A stretch of 30,275 nucleotides of DNA from positions 1 through 30,275 of IMG/VR virus record IMGVR_UViG_3300035680_000062. One strand, given 5' to 3'. Of this stretch, positions 21,701-28,802 are shown piece after piece. Below the pieces are notes generated by a model. It was not told the origin of the DNA. It saw only the letters and a list, made by a program, of their open reading frames with translations, and ran no database searches. The number at the start of each line of letters is the position of its first letter. The stretch's first letter is position 1. The stretch is from a virus. Both the position numbers and the translations under genes were made by a program.

Positions 21701-22749
21701 TGACCTGCATCAAAAGCCGTTTTGATTGATTCCCCTGACTTTTGCAAGAATTCTTTGATTGTGATTTGACCACTAGATGCAAGTTGCTCAAGATTCCCAA
21801 GAGTTGAACCAAGCGCTTGAGGCAATTGGTTTTTAATATCAGTAAATGCCTTTGCAGTATCCCCTGCTTTTAGTCTGATTTGAGCTTCTTTGATCGAGTC
21901 TGCAATCTTGTCGGTATTAAACAATCCCTCTTGACCTGCGATTGCCATTTGACCCGCGAACTCCTCAGCGCTGAATCCCGCTTCACTTAGTAATTGCGAG
22001 TATTCGGCAAGCGTATCAAGTACATCGTCTTGCGAAGTCTTACCCTCTTTTGCGGCGAATGCAATTAAGTCGAATGCTTCTTGACCATCAAGCCCAAACT
22101 GCTTAATAAACGGCGTTGACTTTGCAATGACTTCGTTAACATCCTTCTCATACAAATTACCAAGAGCTTGCGCGCCTTTTACGAATTCTCCGATTTGGTC
22201 GGTAGGCAAGGCATCCTTAAGCACTACCTTTGCATTGCTTATCACTTTTGTAGCTTCTGCTACTGATTCACCAACACCACCGAGAAACGCCTCATCAGCT
22301 GCATTTTTCAGTGCCTCAAATTCCGCGCCCGTTGCGCCTGTTTGTGCTTGCAAATCACCTTGTGCGGAAATAAGACCGCGTCCTGCATCTACAACCGCCC
22401 CAAAGCCATCAACGATAGCACCGACCCCCGCTTGCACGCCAGCGGCCAAGCCACCACCTACAAGCCCTCCAATCAAGCCACCGCTAAGAGCGTCACCTAG
22501 CCCGCCTTTGAGTCCTTCAAATACACCACTTATACCGCTTGCAGAATCACCAACGCCATCAATCGCCGCGGATAGCTTGTTGACATCTGCGACGGCTCCC
22601 GAAGTATTTATATCAGCCATTTTATCAAGTGCTTGGTCGGTTTGCTTCGACTCATTTTGCACCTGATTAAGTTCGGTAGTGACTTTATTCAGACCATTGA
22701 ATAATTCGGCTGCATCCAGTCCAAGTTTAATTTTGATATCATCGGCCAT
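18757..22749 (-). CDS. Tape measure protein, 1330 aa
   Basis: This is the longest gene in the window. It has an N-terminal helical part and a Gly/Ala-rich hydrophobic stretch (residues about 83-120). A TP901-type domain follows, then a second hydrophobic zone (LIGGSIIANIVYALNAVMV). There is a Lys/Ala/Pro linker at about residues 690-730 and long charged helices. A third hydrophobic stretch (about 1160-1200) leads to GVVGLEGPGDERSDSIPAWL and SKGESVITA near the C-terminus, a tail typical of phage tape measures. At roughly 0.15 nm per residue it implies a tail near 200 nm, if all of it spans the tube. The start overlaps the chaperone frame by 11 bases. Confidence 0.93.
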   Translation of the reverse strand: MADDIKIKLGLDAAELFNGLNKVTTELNQVQNESKQTDQALDKMADINTSGAVADVNKLSAAIDGVGDSASGISGVFEGLKGGLGDALSGGLIGGLVGGGLAAGVQAGVGAIVDGFGAVVDAGRGLISAQGDLQAQTGATGAEFEALKNAADEAFLGGVGESVAEATKVISNAKVVLKDALPTDQIGEFVKGAQALGNLYEKDVNEVIAKSTPFIKQFGLDGQEAFDLIAFAAKEGKTSQDDVLDTLAEYSQLLSEAGFSAEEFAGQMAIAGQEGLFNTDKIADSIKEAQIRLKAGDTAKAFTDIKNQLPQALGSTLGNLEQLASSGQITIKEFLQKSGESIKTAFDAGQISEAMATQLQVAVAGTPAEDIGVEAYNKMFGAPIPTEEIKKKAAQAGQDAMNAAGQYLSFDVVGRNLSLAFEKGSAMVVGGLSQTFGMIAEAVGPTMSNLMDTLTGYWERLWSVIGPIAALIGGSIIANIVYALNAVMVTIDVVYSVLSEAFDAIANALQPLIQVFKEAFGLDGALGEGMDVMQMFQEGLNLMTEIMREVGGIVADIGGLIIEFLITPFQTLIEVIADVTRSIAGWISTNDSSTESMKESGKAAQNSKGFIDTLRQAFDNIRGTIGGVRESFIQIKTTIGEFWDAITQLDIQKALSAFTGFGDKLTQAYDKGFNATKDNINKTREVEKKAEAERAAEQVEAEKRAAAPKAKAPAGEKKPAGEPAESEYKKALARYKSYIDGIEIYRKEQITKFDALGLNKEEIQLKLSQDPNAAPTADALTKTIENTFGTTRDAQGNLVLGVKLGKTENIAEATLNVRKLLTEVGKFEVNIPVKIPDFKDVIKEFDTLAKDIAKNTESLVPKTLATSQEALDGTIATVQQYIDFIKLQNDEIALKQAEAIAAGNQDAADKFEESIQTNIQNINLLSSRLDRFGTESKTAIEKAARESTLEFQIQTALQTSILDAFNSEKIRKEKEANDAIREERLGALNAEEDDLTKSLAKREISFEDYAAKIAEIDAQRKQVEEQTEVTFLQRLKTVGDQTASQVATSQSKIYLDAAKQRNDKQVILDKNLDDAKKELAALSGKGTLDQFAAAQEKVNKAQEEAAKNEARIYGVRTADFNEFVGNTLSKFSELAATGKATLADFGNAAAGAAFDAVSKMIPSFVAGILGSSITTLGPVFGPLAAAALTGTLYGLLGLARGALGFKDGVVGLEGPGDERSDSIPAWLSKGESVITAAGTRANRQELEWMNNNPGMSIRDYFTSNAPQMRYSVQEDGNLIQEVRKLREETRGLGKQINRNTHVEISGALVADNNSIKAVIERDRRRNARRG

Positions 22750-23035
22750 TGATTCTGCGCTCCATTTTGCGGCGTTCTTTGTGGTAAGTTATTGTGTAAG
22801 CATAAGTACGGATTACATCTACGCGCGGAGTATCGTAATATAGTCTTAGATACGCTGCAGGATCGCCGCCTGCAACGCCTTTGAATATCCAATATGAGCC
22901 TACAATTTCGCCAAGGTAATAAGCACTCTCATCTCCGTCCGTCTCTTCATACTCGTCATCGTCTGGATCGTTAAATACCGTCAAGTCTTCAAGATAGTAC
23001 TCACATAATGCGGACTCTTCGGCATACCGTTTCAC
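22739..23035 (-). CDS. Tail assembly chaperone, downstream frame (gpT-like), expressed by frameshift
   Basis: This 98-codon frame lies +1 relative to the preceding chaperone gene. It opens only 12 bases upstream of its nominal GTG 23035, after TAA (23047-23045). No Shine-Dalgarno sequence precedes the GTG, so independent start is unlikely. The sequence is acidic first (FNDPDDDEYEETDGDE), then aromatic and strongly basic at the end (KERRKMERRINGR). Overlapping frames just before a tape measure are the hallmark of gpG/gpGT-type tail chaperones. The expected product is a 252-residue fusion made by slipping at 23036-23042. Confidence 0.78.
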   Translation of the reverse strand: MKRYAEESALCEYYLEDLTVFNDPDDDEYEETDGDESAYYLGEIVGSYWIFKGVAGGDPAAYLRLYYDTPRVDVIRTYAYTITYHKERRKMERRINGR

Positions 23036-23498
23036 GAAAAAACTTTAGTGAGTCCAAAATACCGTCTAAGTCTTGGTTTTGCCAAAACTCGCTTGAAGCC
23101 TCGGACTGAATACCACTCAAAAGCTCAGTATTTTGCACTTTAGGCTCGTCAATCACGGCCTTTACAAACTCAAAGATTTTCGGTATGGTAGTTTCATCGA
23201 CATTGATAAGCTCGAATAGATTTGCTCGGACTTTTAAATATGCAGTCTTTACAATTTCTTGGAACTCGAACTCTTGCATAATGTCCTTAAAAGCGTCTTG
23301 CCCCTTTGTTAAGTCTATCTTTTTTGCAAGGCTCTCGCGGCTAAATACCTTCTCCATAATCTCGGTTTCGGCGGCTGCTTGCGCGCCTTTAGTATTTGCA
23401 AGTTCTGAGAGAAGCGGCGTAACCTTGTCATAAAGAGCGGGGGTCAATTTTGAATAGAGTGCTACTTCGTGTGCTGTTTCGTTTAGATATAATTTCAT
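23001..23498 (-). CDS. Tail assembly chaperone, upstream frame (gpG-like), 165 aa
   Basis: This mostly helical 165-residue protein begins MKLYLNETAHEVALYSKL and lies between the major tail protein and the tape measure. That is the standard place for the first tail assembly chaperone, which coats the tape measure before tube polymerisation. GGAG is five bases before ATG 23498. Its last 11 codons after FF (RETVCRRVRIM) are specific to the unshifted product. A strong hairpin upstream (23510-23542) probably lowers its expression relative to the major tail protein. Confidence 0.82.
   Translation of the reverse strand: MKLYLNETAHEVALYSKLTPALYDKVTPLLSELANTKGAQAAAETEIMEKVFSRESLAKKIDLTKGQDAFKDIMQEFEFQEIVKTAYLKVRANLFELINVDETTIPKIFEFVKAVIDEPKVQNTELLSGIQSEASSEFWQNQDLDGILDSLKFFRETVCRRVRIM
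23036..23042 (-). promoter_or_regulatory. Programmed +1 frameshift slippery site TTTTTTC
   Basis: In the gpG-like frame the codons are AAG TTT TTT CGT. Shifting forward by one base at the second Phe codon moves the tRNA from TTT to TTC, which the same Phe tRNA (anticodon GAA) reads at least as well. Translation then continues GTG AAA CGG into the downstream frame. The +1 frame is closed by TAA 3 bases before the T run, so the shift must occur here or in the next 36 bases. Confidence 0.68.
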
Positions 23499-23509
23499 GC
23501 TATCTCCAT

Positions 23510-23542
23510 AGTAAAAATAATGGGGCGGGTTTTGCCCGCCCC
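23510..23542 (-). terminator. Hairpin terminator/attenuator after the major tail gene
   Basis: On the minus strand, GGGGCGGG (23542-23535) pairs with CCCGCCCC (23529-23522) around a 5-base loop. It is followed by ATTATTTTTACT, a U-rich tract. It begins 7 bases after the major tail gene's stop codon. It should partly terminate transcription or protect the 3' end, giving far more tail tube protein than chaperone. Confidence 0.72.
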
Positions 23543-23549
23543 GTGTGAA

Positions 23550-24089
23550 TTAAGGGGCTGTAAACCAGATCTCTTTGTAACCAATCTTTGAAGGGATTGT
23601 GACCGCAGTCGCACCGCTTACAAGAGTAGTCAAAAAGTAAGTTGCAGGGATAACCAAGTCTGTATCGTTATTTACCACATCGCCGCCTACTTTTGGCTTT
23701 GTGTACTTACCTGATTCTTGGTCAAACGCGCCCGCGTCTTGCGCCAATTTGCATAGCATCAAAACAACCTTACGCTTGTTTAGAGTTGTATCAACACCAC
23801 CGTATACGATTTGCAAAAGTGTATCGCTTGTCGCTTGTGAAGAGTTGAACTTTGTCCCGTCCTCATATTCCCCTTGATCTGCAGTGACAGTTGTAATAGG
23901 TGCATAGTTTTCAAGGAATGAAGTGAGTTCTGGATTGTCTTCGTTTTGATCGATTGTAAAAGTTGTGCGTGTTAATGAAGTCTTGATTTTGCGCTTCATT
24001 GTATGAATTGCAGTAGAGCCGACTGAAGGGGCTGTACCGAGTTCATTTGCTGTATAGAATACGCTAAGGTTAGCGCCGCCTACTACCAT
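23550..24089 (-). CDS. Probable major tail (tube) protein, 179 aa
   Basis: This 179-residue, strand-rich protein (MVVGGANLSVFYTANELG) has Thr/Val-rich segments and a central acidic loop (ITTVTADQGEYEDGTKFN). It lies between neck genes and the chaperones, where the tail tube gene belongs. AGAGG precedes ATG 24089 by eight bases. The strong hairpin just after its stop and its isolation from the next gene agree with high expression. No enzymatic motif is visible. Family matching by eye is not possible, so the call rests on order, size and composition. Confidence 0.72.
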   Translation of the reverse strand: MVVGGANLSVFYTANELGTAPSVGSTAIHTMKRKIKTSLTRTTFTIDQNEDNPELTSFLENYAPITTVTADQGEYEDGTKFNSSQATSDTLLQIVYGGVDTTLNKRKVVLMLCKLAQDAGAFDQESGKYTKPKVGGDVVNNDTDLVIPATYFLTTLVSGATAVTIPSKIGYKEIWFTAP

Positions 24090-24093
24090 GATA

Positions 24094-24789
24094 TTACCTC
24101 TTAGATAATTGTTTTAAATATGCGAAAGTGTTAACTAAATAATCCCAGTTTCTTTGTGATTTATCGCGTGTGTATTCTCTTACCATCAAGCCGCCGTTTC
24201 GTTCTGCTTTATGCATTAAGACTTCAGTGTCTTGGCTATATCCTTTGTGGTATAGCAATATGTCAGTATCAGCTACGACCGTTCCATTCGGATCTACTTC
24301 GAGCGTCTCATGGCATATTCTTTGCCATTTGAGAAACGCGCTTCTTCTATGCAGTCGCATTGCCGGTATGTTGTAGCGTTTGCGAATATGCGTATATTGC
24401 GGATCTAGATCATTATTGCATCCTCCAATGGATAGATAAGCCGCGACCGCTTCGGTATTGTTAAGCTCTTCGATGTATTGCCAAAACTCATCTTCAGGAC
24501 TTGCAAGGCGCTCGTCTGAATCCATGTGCAAAATCCAATCACCAGTCGCATACTCATCTAGCTTATTTCTGCAATAACTGAAGTCGAAATACTCTTCGAA
24601 GTCTGGATATTCCCATGAGAGAACTATATGGTCATCAATGCGACCGACTTCTTGAAAAACAGGCTCTTTCAGTTTCGGATTTACCGCCGTGCGAAGTGCT
24701 ACGACTTCGACATTATCACTCGGTAAAGAATCCCTCCATCCTTTCAGGTCATCTCCATCCTGAAAGATTACACATGCACTTAACTTCAT
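24094..24789 (-). CDS. Family 2-type glycosyltransferase inserted in the structural operon
   Basis: This 231-residue protein has a GT-A layout. The first strand is LSACVIFQDGDD, and YCRNKLDEYATGDWILHMDSDE places the nucleotide-sugar/metal-binding D90-S-D92 after the typical 'RN..A.GDWIL' helix. ICHETLEVDPNGT and LLYHKGYS resemble the C-terminal signatures of the WaaE/SunS-like group. It would transfer a sugar from a nucleotide donor. The gene lies between the tail terminator and the major tail protein and is coupled to the former by ATGA, with GAGGAG before the start. Modification of a virion protein is a reasonable guess. Confidence 0.8.
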   Translation of the reverse strand: MKLSACVIFQDGDDLKGWRDSLPSDNVEVVALRTAVNPKLKEPVFQEVGRIDDHIVLSWEYPDFEEYFDFSYCRNKLDEYATGDWILHMDSDERLASPEDEFWQYIEELNNTEAVAAYLSIGGCNNDLDPQYTHIRKRYNIPAMRLHRRSAFLKWQRICHETLEVDPNGTVVADTDILLYHKGYSQDTEVLMHKAERNGGLMVREYTRDKSQRNWDYLVNTFAYLKQLSKR

Positions 24790-25250
24790 ACATCTCCTCT
24801 GTAATATACCGTCCTAAAAGTCATGAAAGATATGCCTTTTGTCTCATCGTCATTAAATGTGACCGCTTGAGCGTCGACAAAATGCACGGGCGCAAAATAA
24901 GTGCGCTCATAATCTGACTCATAGACATCGGGTTTGTAGTTTGTGAGCTTATTCTCGATTGCCTCGCATAAGTCTGCAAGCGCCTCGCGTAAATTAGCTT
25001 TGCCCGCCGTGCTATTCTTCTTTACCTGTACTCCGACAAGTAAATACATATCCAAAGTGCCTTTATTTGCAAAAGCAGAATCGTCTTCAAGTCCAATAAC
25101 CTCGCGAGCGTCGGCACCTGACAAAACGCCGACAAAAGGGAACTGATAGGTATTCCATTTATCTAGCATTACTTGGTCATAGACTTTGACCCCACTCATT
25201 GTGCGGAGTCTATCTGCTATGGATTTGATCGCCGCTGACTCTCTTGCCAT
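24786..25250 (-). CDS. Tail terminator / tail completion candidate, 154 aa
   Basis: This 154-residue protein sits between the gpG/gp10-like neck gene and the tail tube region, as tail terminator genes do. It has an N-terminal helix (SAAIKSIADRLRTM), a central strand (LDMYLLVGVQVKK) and a helix (LREALADLCEAIENKL). C-terminal strands end in FMTFRTVYYRGDV. This helix-strand layout resembles gpU/gp17-like terminators. It overlaps the upstream gene by 34 bases. There is no strict signature, so confidence is moderate. Confidence 0.6.
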   Translation of the reverse strand: MARESAAIKSIADRLRTMSGVKVYDQVMLDKWNTYQFPFVGVLSGADAREVIGLEDDSAFANKGTLDMYLLVGVQVKKNSTAGKANLREALADLCEAIENKLTNYKPDVYESDYERTYFAPVHFVDAQAVTFNDDETKGISFMTFRTVYYRGDV

Positions 25251-25810
25251 TGTTGTATTCCGTTTATGACTTGTTGTTTTATATCGCTTGCGAATTTGGT
25301 ATCATTTCGAAGTCTATCGACCGCAGGATTAAAGTACGGGCGGGCGGGTATGTTTACGCCGCCTTTCTTTTCAACACTAAGAGCAAGCCGTTTGAAGTAT
25401 GGCTGTTTAGTAGTGTAATACTTAGCCCAAAAAAACTGAGCCATAACATAAGTTGACTTATTCATCTTTCGACCGCTCTTGCTTTTAATTACGGTCACGG
25501 GAGTAGCCTTTATGAAGCCACCAAATTCTTGAATAGCTGCGTATTTTATGCTTGACCCGTATTCTACTTCAAAGTTATCTCCATTTTGTGAGACTTTGAA
25601 AACATTACCGGGCTGACCTTTTGTGAAGCTACGGAAGAGAGCGCCTGAGTAAGTTGTTAGCTTATCGCTCTTTGATGGCGCTATCCTATCGGCTTGACCT
25701 TGAAAGTTCATATTAGCTCCGATATACGCCTGCATCACAAAAGGCATGCGCTCCAAGCTCTTCAGAATAACAGGCCGTAAAATGCCCTTTAAAGCTTCGC
25801 TATTAATCAT
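25217..25810 (-). CDS. Head-tail joining protein, HK97 gp10 / virion morphogenesis family
   Basis: YAAIQEFGG near residue 90 and IPARPYFNPAVDRL near the C-terminus are the two characteristic segments of the gpG-like virion morphogenesis and HK97 gp10-like families ('A.iqEfGg' and 'ipaRPf'). The product, 197 residues, helps to join the head to the tail. It lies just downstream of the connector gene and overlaps the terminator candidate gene. Confidence 0.8.
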   Translation of the reverse strand: MINSEALKGILRPVILKSLERMPFVMQAYIGANMNFQGQADRIAPSKSDKLTTYSGALFRSFTKGQPGNVFKVSQNGDNFEVEYGSSIKYAAIQEFGGFIKATPVTVIKSKSGRKMNKSTYVMAQFFWAKYYTTKQPYFKRLALSVEKKGGVNIPARPYFNPAVDRLRNDTKFASDIKQQVINGIQQWQESQRRSNP

Positions 25811-25812
25811 TA

Positions 25813-26439
25813 TTACACCGTTGGTATAACGAACTGCGCAAAGTATTTATGCCATCCTATATCGGTTTTGAGTGATTGGCTGACTGTTTGACCCGCGCCG
25901 CCTGTTGCGACTGAGTTAAGCCCGAACCAATTACCGCCTTGAGGGCTTTGCTTGTATGCAAGAGTGACCATTTCGGCTATTCCTTGCAAGATTGTATAAG
26001 GCATAGACGCATCACTGAAGCCAGTTGTTAGCGTCGCCTTGAATTGTCCATTTGTCTTATCACGAAAGACAATGTAATTAGCATACGGCTCGGCGTTCCA
26101 TGCATAGTTACCCGCGTCAAAGTTCACATAAGTTGCAAACTCATTCTCGCGCCACTGCAAAGCCGTAAGAGCCGTGTTAGCATTGTAGGGGATATATTTC
26201 CATGAGTGATTCGCTTCGAGGCCGCGTTGAGCTTTTGAGGCGTAAAATTGGTAATATATCGTCCCACTACGGAGAGGCTGACCGCAATAGCCTTCAGCCT
26301 CTACATAGCAAGTTGTTATCAGGTCATCAAACCAAGTATACAGCGCCGTATCCTCGGAGGTCGGATCGCCATTAACTTCCAAATTAAGAAAGGTCATGAG
26401 AGCATTGAACGCCCTCGGATTTGCGCTTGTATATGGCAT
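25813..26439 (-). CDS. Head-tail connector (gp6-like adaptor), 208 aa
   Basis: The helical N-terminal half includes TWFDDLITTCYVEAEGYCGQ, a pattern of connector/adaptor proteins that form a 12-fold ring beneath the portal ('l...i..A...i..y.g'). The rest contains a long strand-rich insert with a DKTNGQFKATLTTGF segment and a C-terminal helical part (ILQGIAEMVTLAYKQSP), again typical. It follows the capsid gene and the 52-residue gene, with a 2-base gap and AGGT before the start. Confidence 0.78.
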   Translation of the reverse strand: MPYTSANPRAFNALMTFLNLEVNGDPTSEDTALYTWFDDLITTCYVEAEGYCGQPLRSGTIYYQFYASKAQRGLEANHSWKYIPYNANTALTALQWRENEFATYVNFDAGNYAWNAEPYANYIVFRDKTNGQFKATLTTGFSDASMPYTILQGIAEMVTLAYKQSPQGGNWFGLNSVATGGAGQTVSQSLKTDIGWHKYFAQFVIPTV

Positions 26440-26441
26440 GG

Positions 26442-26600
26442 TTATTTACCTGTTTTCTTTGTTTCTACTTTTGGCGCGGGCTTTGCATCTTTCGCCTTGC
26501 CTTCTTTAATAAGAGCCTCGGCAATCTCGGCAGGGAGAGAAGTCTCATACCCTGCCGAAACACCTTTATACGGCTCGATTAGAATTACATCTACGAGCAT
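26442..26600 (-). CDS. Small capsid-adjacent protein, 52 aa
   Basis: This short gene fills the space between the capsid and connector genes. Its product begins MLVDVILIEPYKGVSAGYE and continues LPAEIAEALIKEGKAKDA, ending in a Lys/Pro-rich tail. The pattern 'LI.P..G...G....lp..iA..Li..G.A' is that of very small phage proteins commonly found next to the major capsid gene (DUF7210-like). Its role, possibly in capsid stability or connector docking, is unknown. TAA at 26442 is followed two bases later by the next start. Confidence 0.7.
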   Translation of the reverse strand: MLVDVILIEPYKGVSAGYETSLPAEIAEALIKEGKAKDAKPAPKVETKKTGK

Positions 26601-26611
26601 AAATCACCTAA

Positions 26612-27796
26612 TTAGGTTGTTGAAGTTTTGAGAACACCGATAGCACTTGGAGCTGGGAATGCGAAAGCAACGCGCTCAACTACTTCGATACCTTTTTGAT
26701 GTGTACCACCCAAACCAGTCGCACCGAAATACTCTTTGTATTCGTTTACTGTTACATCCTCGCGGATACCCATAACAGTGAACTGATTCCAATCAGCATA
26801 GAATGCAGACGCTGTATTTGCTGCTGAAGTTGGGAAGAGTGCATCTGGTACGACATGCATCGGACGGCCTGTTGGTGTAAAGTATGAATTACCTGCAAGA
26901 GCTGTAAGACCGATTGAAGTAACTTCGATAGGGCGCACCATGTCGAAAACAGGGCGTGAGCCTGCTGTTTCTTTCATCAAGAATCCGAAAACTGACTGAG
27001 GCACTACAAAAGCACCATTTGCACCAACGCCGGAATTTACACCGAGGCGCAAGTTCCAAAGGTCAGTCCAAGAGATTTCGCCGAATGTATCTTTACCAGA
27101 GTTATTAGCACCACCTTGGCGAACTGTTGTAGTTCCGGAGATACCTGTTAAACCTGTAAAGTTTGGAGAATTACCATCGCCATTGAAAAACTGCTTGTCT
27201 TCTGTTTCAGCAAGAGCGCGGCCAAGACCGTTCACTACATAATCCAAAAATGCTGGAGTAGCATCTTGAAGTTGCTCTTCAGAAACGATAGCACCTGCAA
27301 CGATTTTCTTTGCAGTCATCGCTGTAGCTGTAAAGAATGAAGTTGAGTCAGTCAAAGTCAAGCCAGAACCTTCGGCAACTACCGCGCCTGTAAACGCGCC
27401 AGAGCTTACCAAGTTTTCAGTCTTACCGCGCATTGGATAGATCTTCGCGAGTGCTCTTGCATATCCATATTGATCCGCAAAAGACATGATCTCTTCTACC
27501 CAAAACTGAGGAACTGCAGCGCCACCTTGTGAGGATGTACCAGTATTGAAGTTTGCGCGTGTGATATACTTTTCATTTGCCTTGCGTGCGATTTCGTCTG
27601 CAACGCCATCGCGTCCTTTGTGAACTGCAAGAATATAATCAGCTACTACGCGAGCTTGGTCACGGCGTGAGTCGTGATCCGCTTTGATTGTTACAAAGCC
27701 ATTGTTACTTGATGGCTTTTGTGTGCGAAGTTGATCGGCTACTTTGCGGTCTACAACTTCTTTAAGTTGGTCTTTTGTTACGATAATGTTTTCCAT
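26612..27796 (-). CDS. Major capsid protein, HK97 fold, 394 aa
   Basis: This protein has the typical HK97-type order. A short N-terminal helical delta-like region (residues 1-75) is followed by GGAAVPQFWVEEIMSFADQY and the spine-helix region TPAFLDYVVNGLGRALAETE. KQFFNGDGNSPNFTGLTG, which lies in the P/A-domain region, comes next. PTGRPMHVVPDALFP and a C-terminal TVNEYKEYFGATG complete it. Its place after a prohead protease agrees. The short N-terminal segment may be the part removed by the protease. AAGGA lies nine bases upstream of ATG 27796. Confidence 0.95.
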   Translation of the reverse strand: MENIIVTKDQLKEVVDRKVADQLRTQKPSSNNGFVTIKADHDSRRDQARVVADYILAVHKGRDGVADEIARKANEKYITRANFNTGTSSQGGAAVPQFWVEEIMSFADQYGYARALAKIYPMRGKTENLVSSGAFTGAVVAEGSGLTLTDSTSFFTATAMTAKKIVAGAIVSEEQLQDATPAFLDYVVNGLGRALAETEDKQFFNGDGNSPNFTGLTGISGTTTVRQGGANNSGKDTFGEISWTDLWNLRLGVNSGVGANGAFVVPQSVFGFLMKETAGSRPVFDMVRPIEVTSIGLTALAGNSYFTPTGRPMHVVPDALFPTSAANTASAFYADWNQFTVMGIREDVTVNEYKEYFGATGLGGTHQKGIEVVERVAFAFPAPSAIGVLKTSTT

Positions 27797-27808
27797 TATG
27801 CAATATCC

Positions 27809-28252
27809 TTAGATTAAATTAATAAGATCTTCTGTTGTAAGTTTTTTAGGCATGTTCAAAGTAATTGAACGGCCTGCTTCGCCGGCTACTGCAGATTTGA
27901 TAATCTTGTAACCGTTTTGAATCATATCCATACCTTCACTGATTTGCGCTTGTGTTGAAGCTGCAATTTTCTTACCTACGCGAGTTTCAGGAACCTCGAA
28001 ACTAGCCTCGATGGACTCGGCTACCACTTCGACTGGGGGCTCGGCGGCGGCTGGTTCTTCGGCTACTTCAGGCTCTACTTCGCCTTGTAAAACTGCTAGC
28101 ATAGGAGGAGCGCCTGCAGTAATAAAAGCGTTTACAGATGCTTCGGCTTCTTCAGGTGAAAAGCCGAGATTAATTACCTCATTGACAAACGCTTCTTTGA
28201 TTGCAGGGAGAAGCTCGTCTTTGATCTTGGCTTCGATCTCTGGGGTTAACAT
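27809..28252 (-). CDS. Nested scaffold protein from an internal start in the protease gene
   Basis: ATG 28252 (codon 178 of the protease) is preceded by AAGGAAAG, ending four bases before it. This is as good as most gene starts here. It would give a 147-residue product beginning MLTPEIEAKIKDELLP that contains only the scaffold-like part. Phages such as lambda make a separate scaffold from within the protease gene in the same way. The product is inferred and might not be made. Confidence 0.6.
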   Translation of the reverse strand: MLTPEIEAKIKDELLPAIKEAFVNEVINLGFSPEEAEASVNAFITAGAPPMLAVLQGEVEPEVAEEPAAAEPPVEVVAESIEASFEVPETRVGKKIAASTQAQISEGMDMIQNGYKIIKSAVAGEAGRSITLNMPKKLTTEDLINLI

Positions 28253-28783
28253 TCTACTTTCCTTTTTGTATTTTTGAATTGAATCTTGTAAAAGAGTCTT
28301 GATTGATTTCTTAAGCAAGGCTTGGCGATTTGCCGGAACTGAAACGACGCTAAACTCTACAAGCTCGGACTTTGTATAAACAGTCACTTTTTGACCGTCG
28401 ATTGTTTGCTCTTCGTATTCATTTGGAATGATACCAACTGATACGGCTTTGACAAAACCTGCATTGATTAGCTTATTGAGTTTCTTACCCTCTTCGGTAA
28501 TACACTCAATTTGAATTGTAGCTTCCAAGTTTTCGCCATTCATTGCAAAACCCAAACATCGACCGATAGGCCACTTGTCCGAGTCATGTTGAGCTAAGAC
28601 TATGGGATTATTTAGATATGCTGTATAGTCTATTCCGCTTGGAACTATGATTGTCCCATAGCGATCTACTTCGGGAGTTGAAACTACGAAAGTATAGAGA
28701 TCATTCTCTTTCTCTTCGTAGCCTTCCTCCATTTCGTAGCCGTCCCTAAGTTGTAGGTTCAGCTCGCGTGTTATTAAATTCAT
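27809..28783 (-). CDS. Prohead protease with scaffold-like C-terminus, 324 aa
   Basis: Residues 1-160 are a herpesvirus-like HK97/S78 protease. RYGTIIVPSGIDYTAYL precedes H66 in LAQHDSDKWPIGR, S115 lies in FVKAVSVGIIP, and SELVEFSVVSVPANRQAL closes the domain. Residues about 178-324 are charged and helical, with an Ala/Glu/Pro-rich stretch and a helical basic end (ITLNMPKKLTTEDLINLI), as in scaffold domains. I set the start at ATG 28783, preceded by AGAGG; the open frame extends to 28891 but would overlap the MuF-like gene. The scaffold part also has its own internal start (27809-28252). Confidence 0.88.
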   Translation of the reverse strand: MNLITRELNLQLRDGYEMEEGYEEKENDLYTFVVSTPEVDRYGTIIVPSGIDYTAYLNNPIVLAQHDSDKWPIGRCLGFAMNGENLEATIQIECITEEGKKLNKLINAGFVKAVSVGIIPNEYEEQTIDGQKVTVYTKSELVEFSVVSVPANRQALLKKSIKTLLQDSIQKYKKESRMLTPEIEAKIKDELLPAIKEAFVNEVINLGFSPEEAEASVNAFITAGAPPMLAVLQGEVEPEVAEEPAAAEPPVEVVAESIEASFEVPETRVGKKIAASTQAQISEGMDMIQNGYKIIKSAVAGEAGRSITLNMPKKLTTEDLINLI

Positions 28784-28802
28784 ATTAAAACCTCTATTTT
28801 TA

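Noticed and set aside
22127-22666. A 179-codon plus-strand frame rich in Pro, Ser and Ala
   Set aside because: It is the mirror of the Gly/Ala-rich tape measure N-terminus. The composition is what the opposite strand of such sequence gives, and no start signal is present.
22739-23035. The downstream chaperone frame as a free-standing GTG-initiated gene
   Set aside because: There is no ribosome site before the GTG, which sits directly after the T run. Frameshift fusion explains the arrangement better.
23036-23045. A -1 shift at the same T run
   Set aside because: The frame that continues into the tape measure region is +1, so a single -1 slip would not reach it. A -2 slip is possible but less simple.
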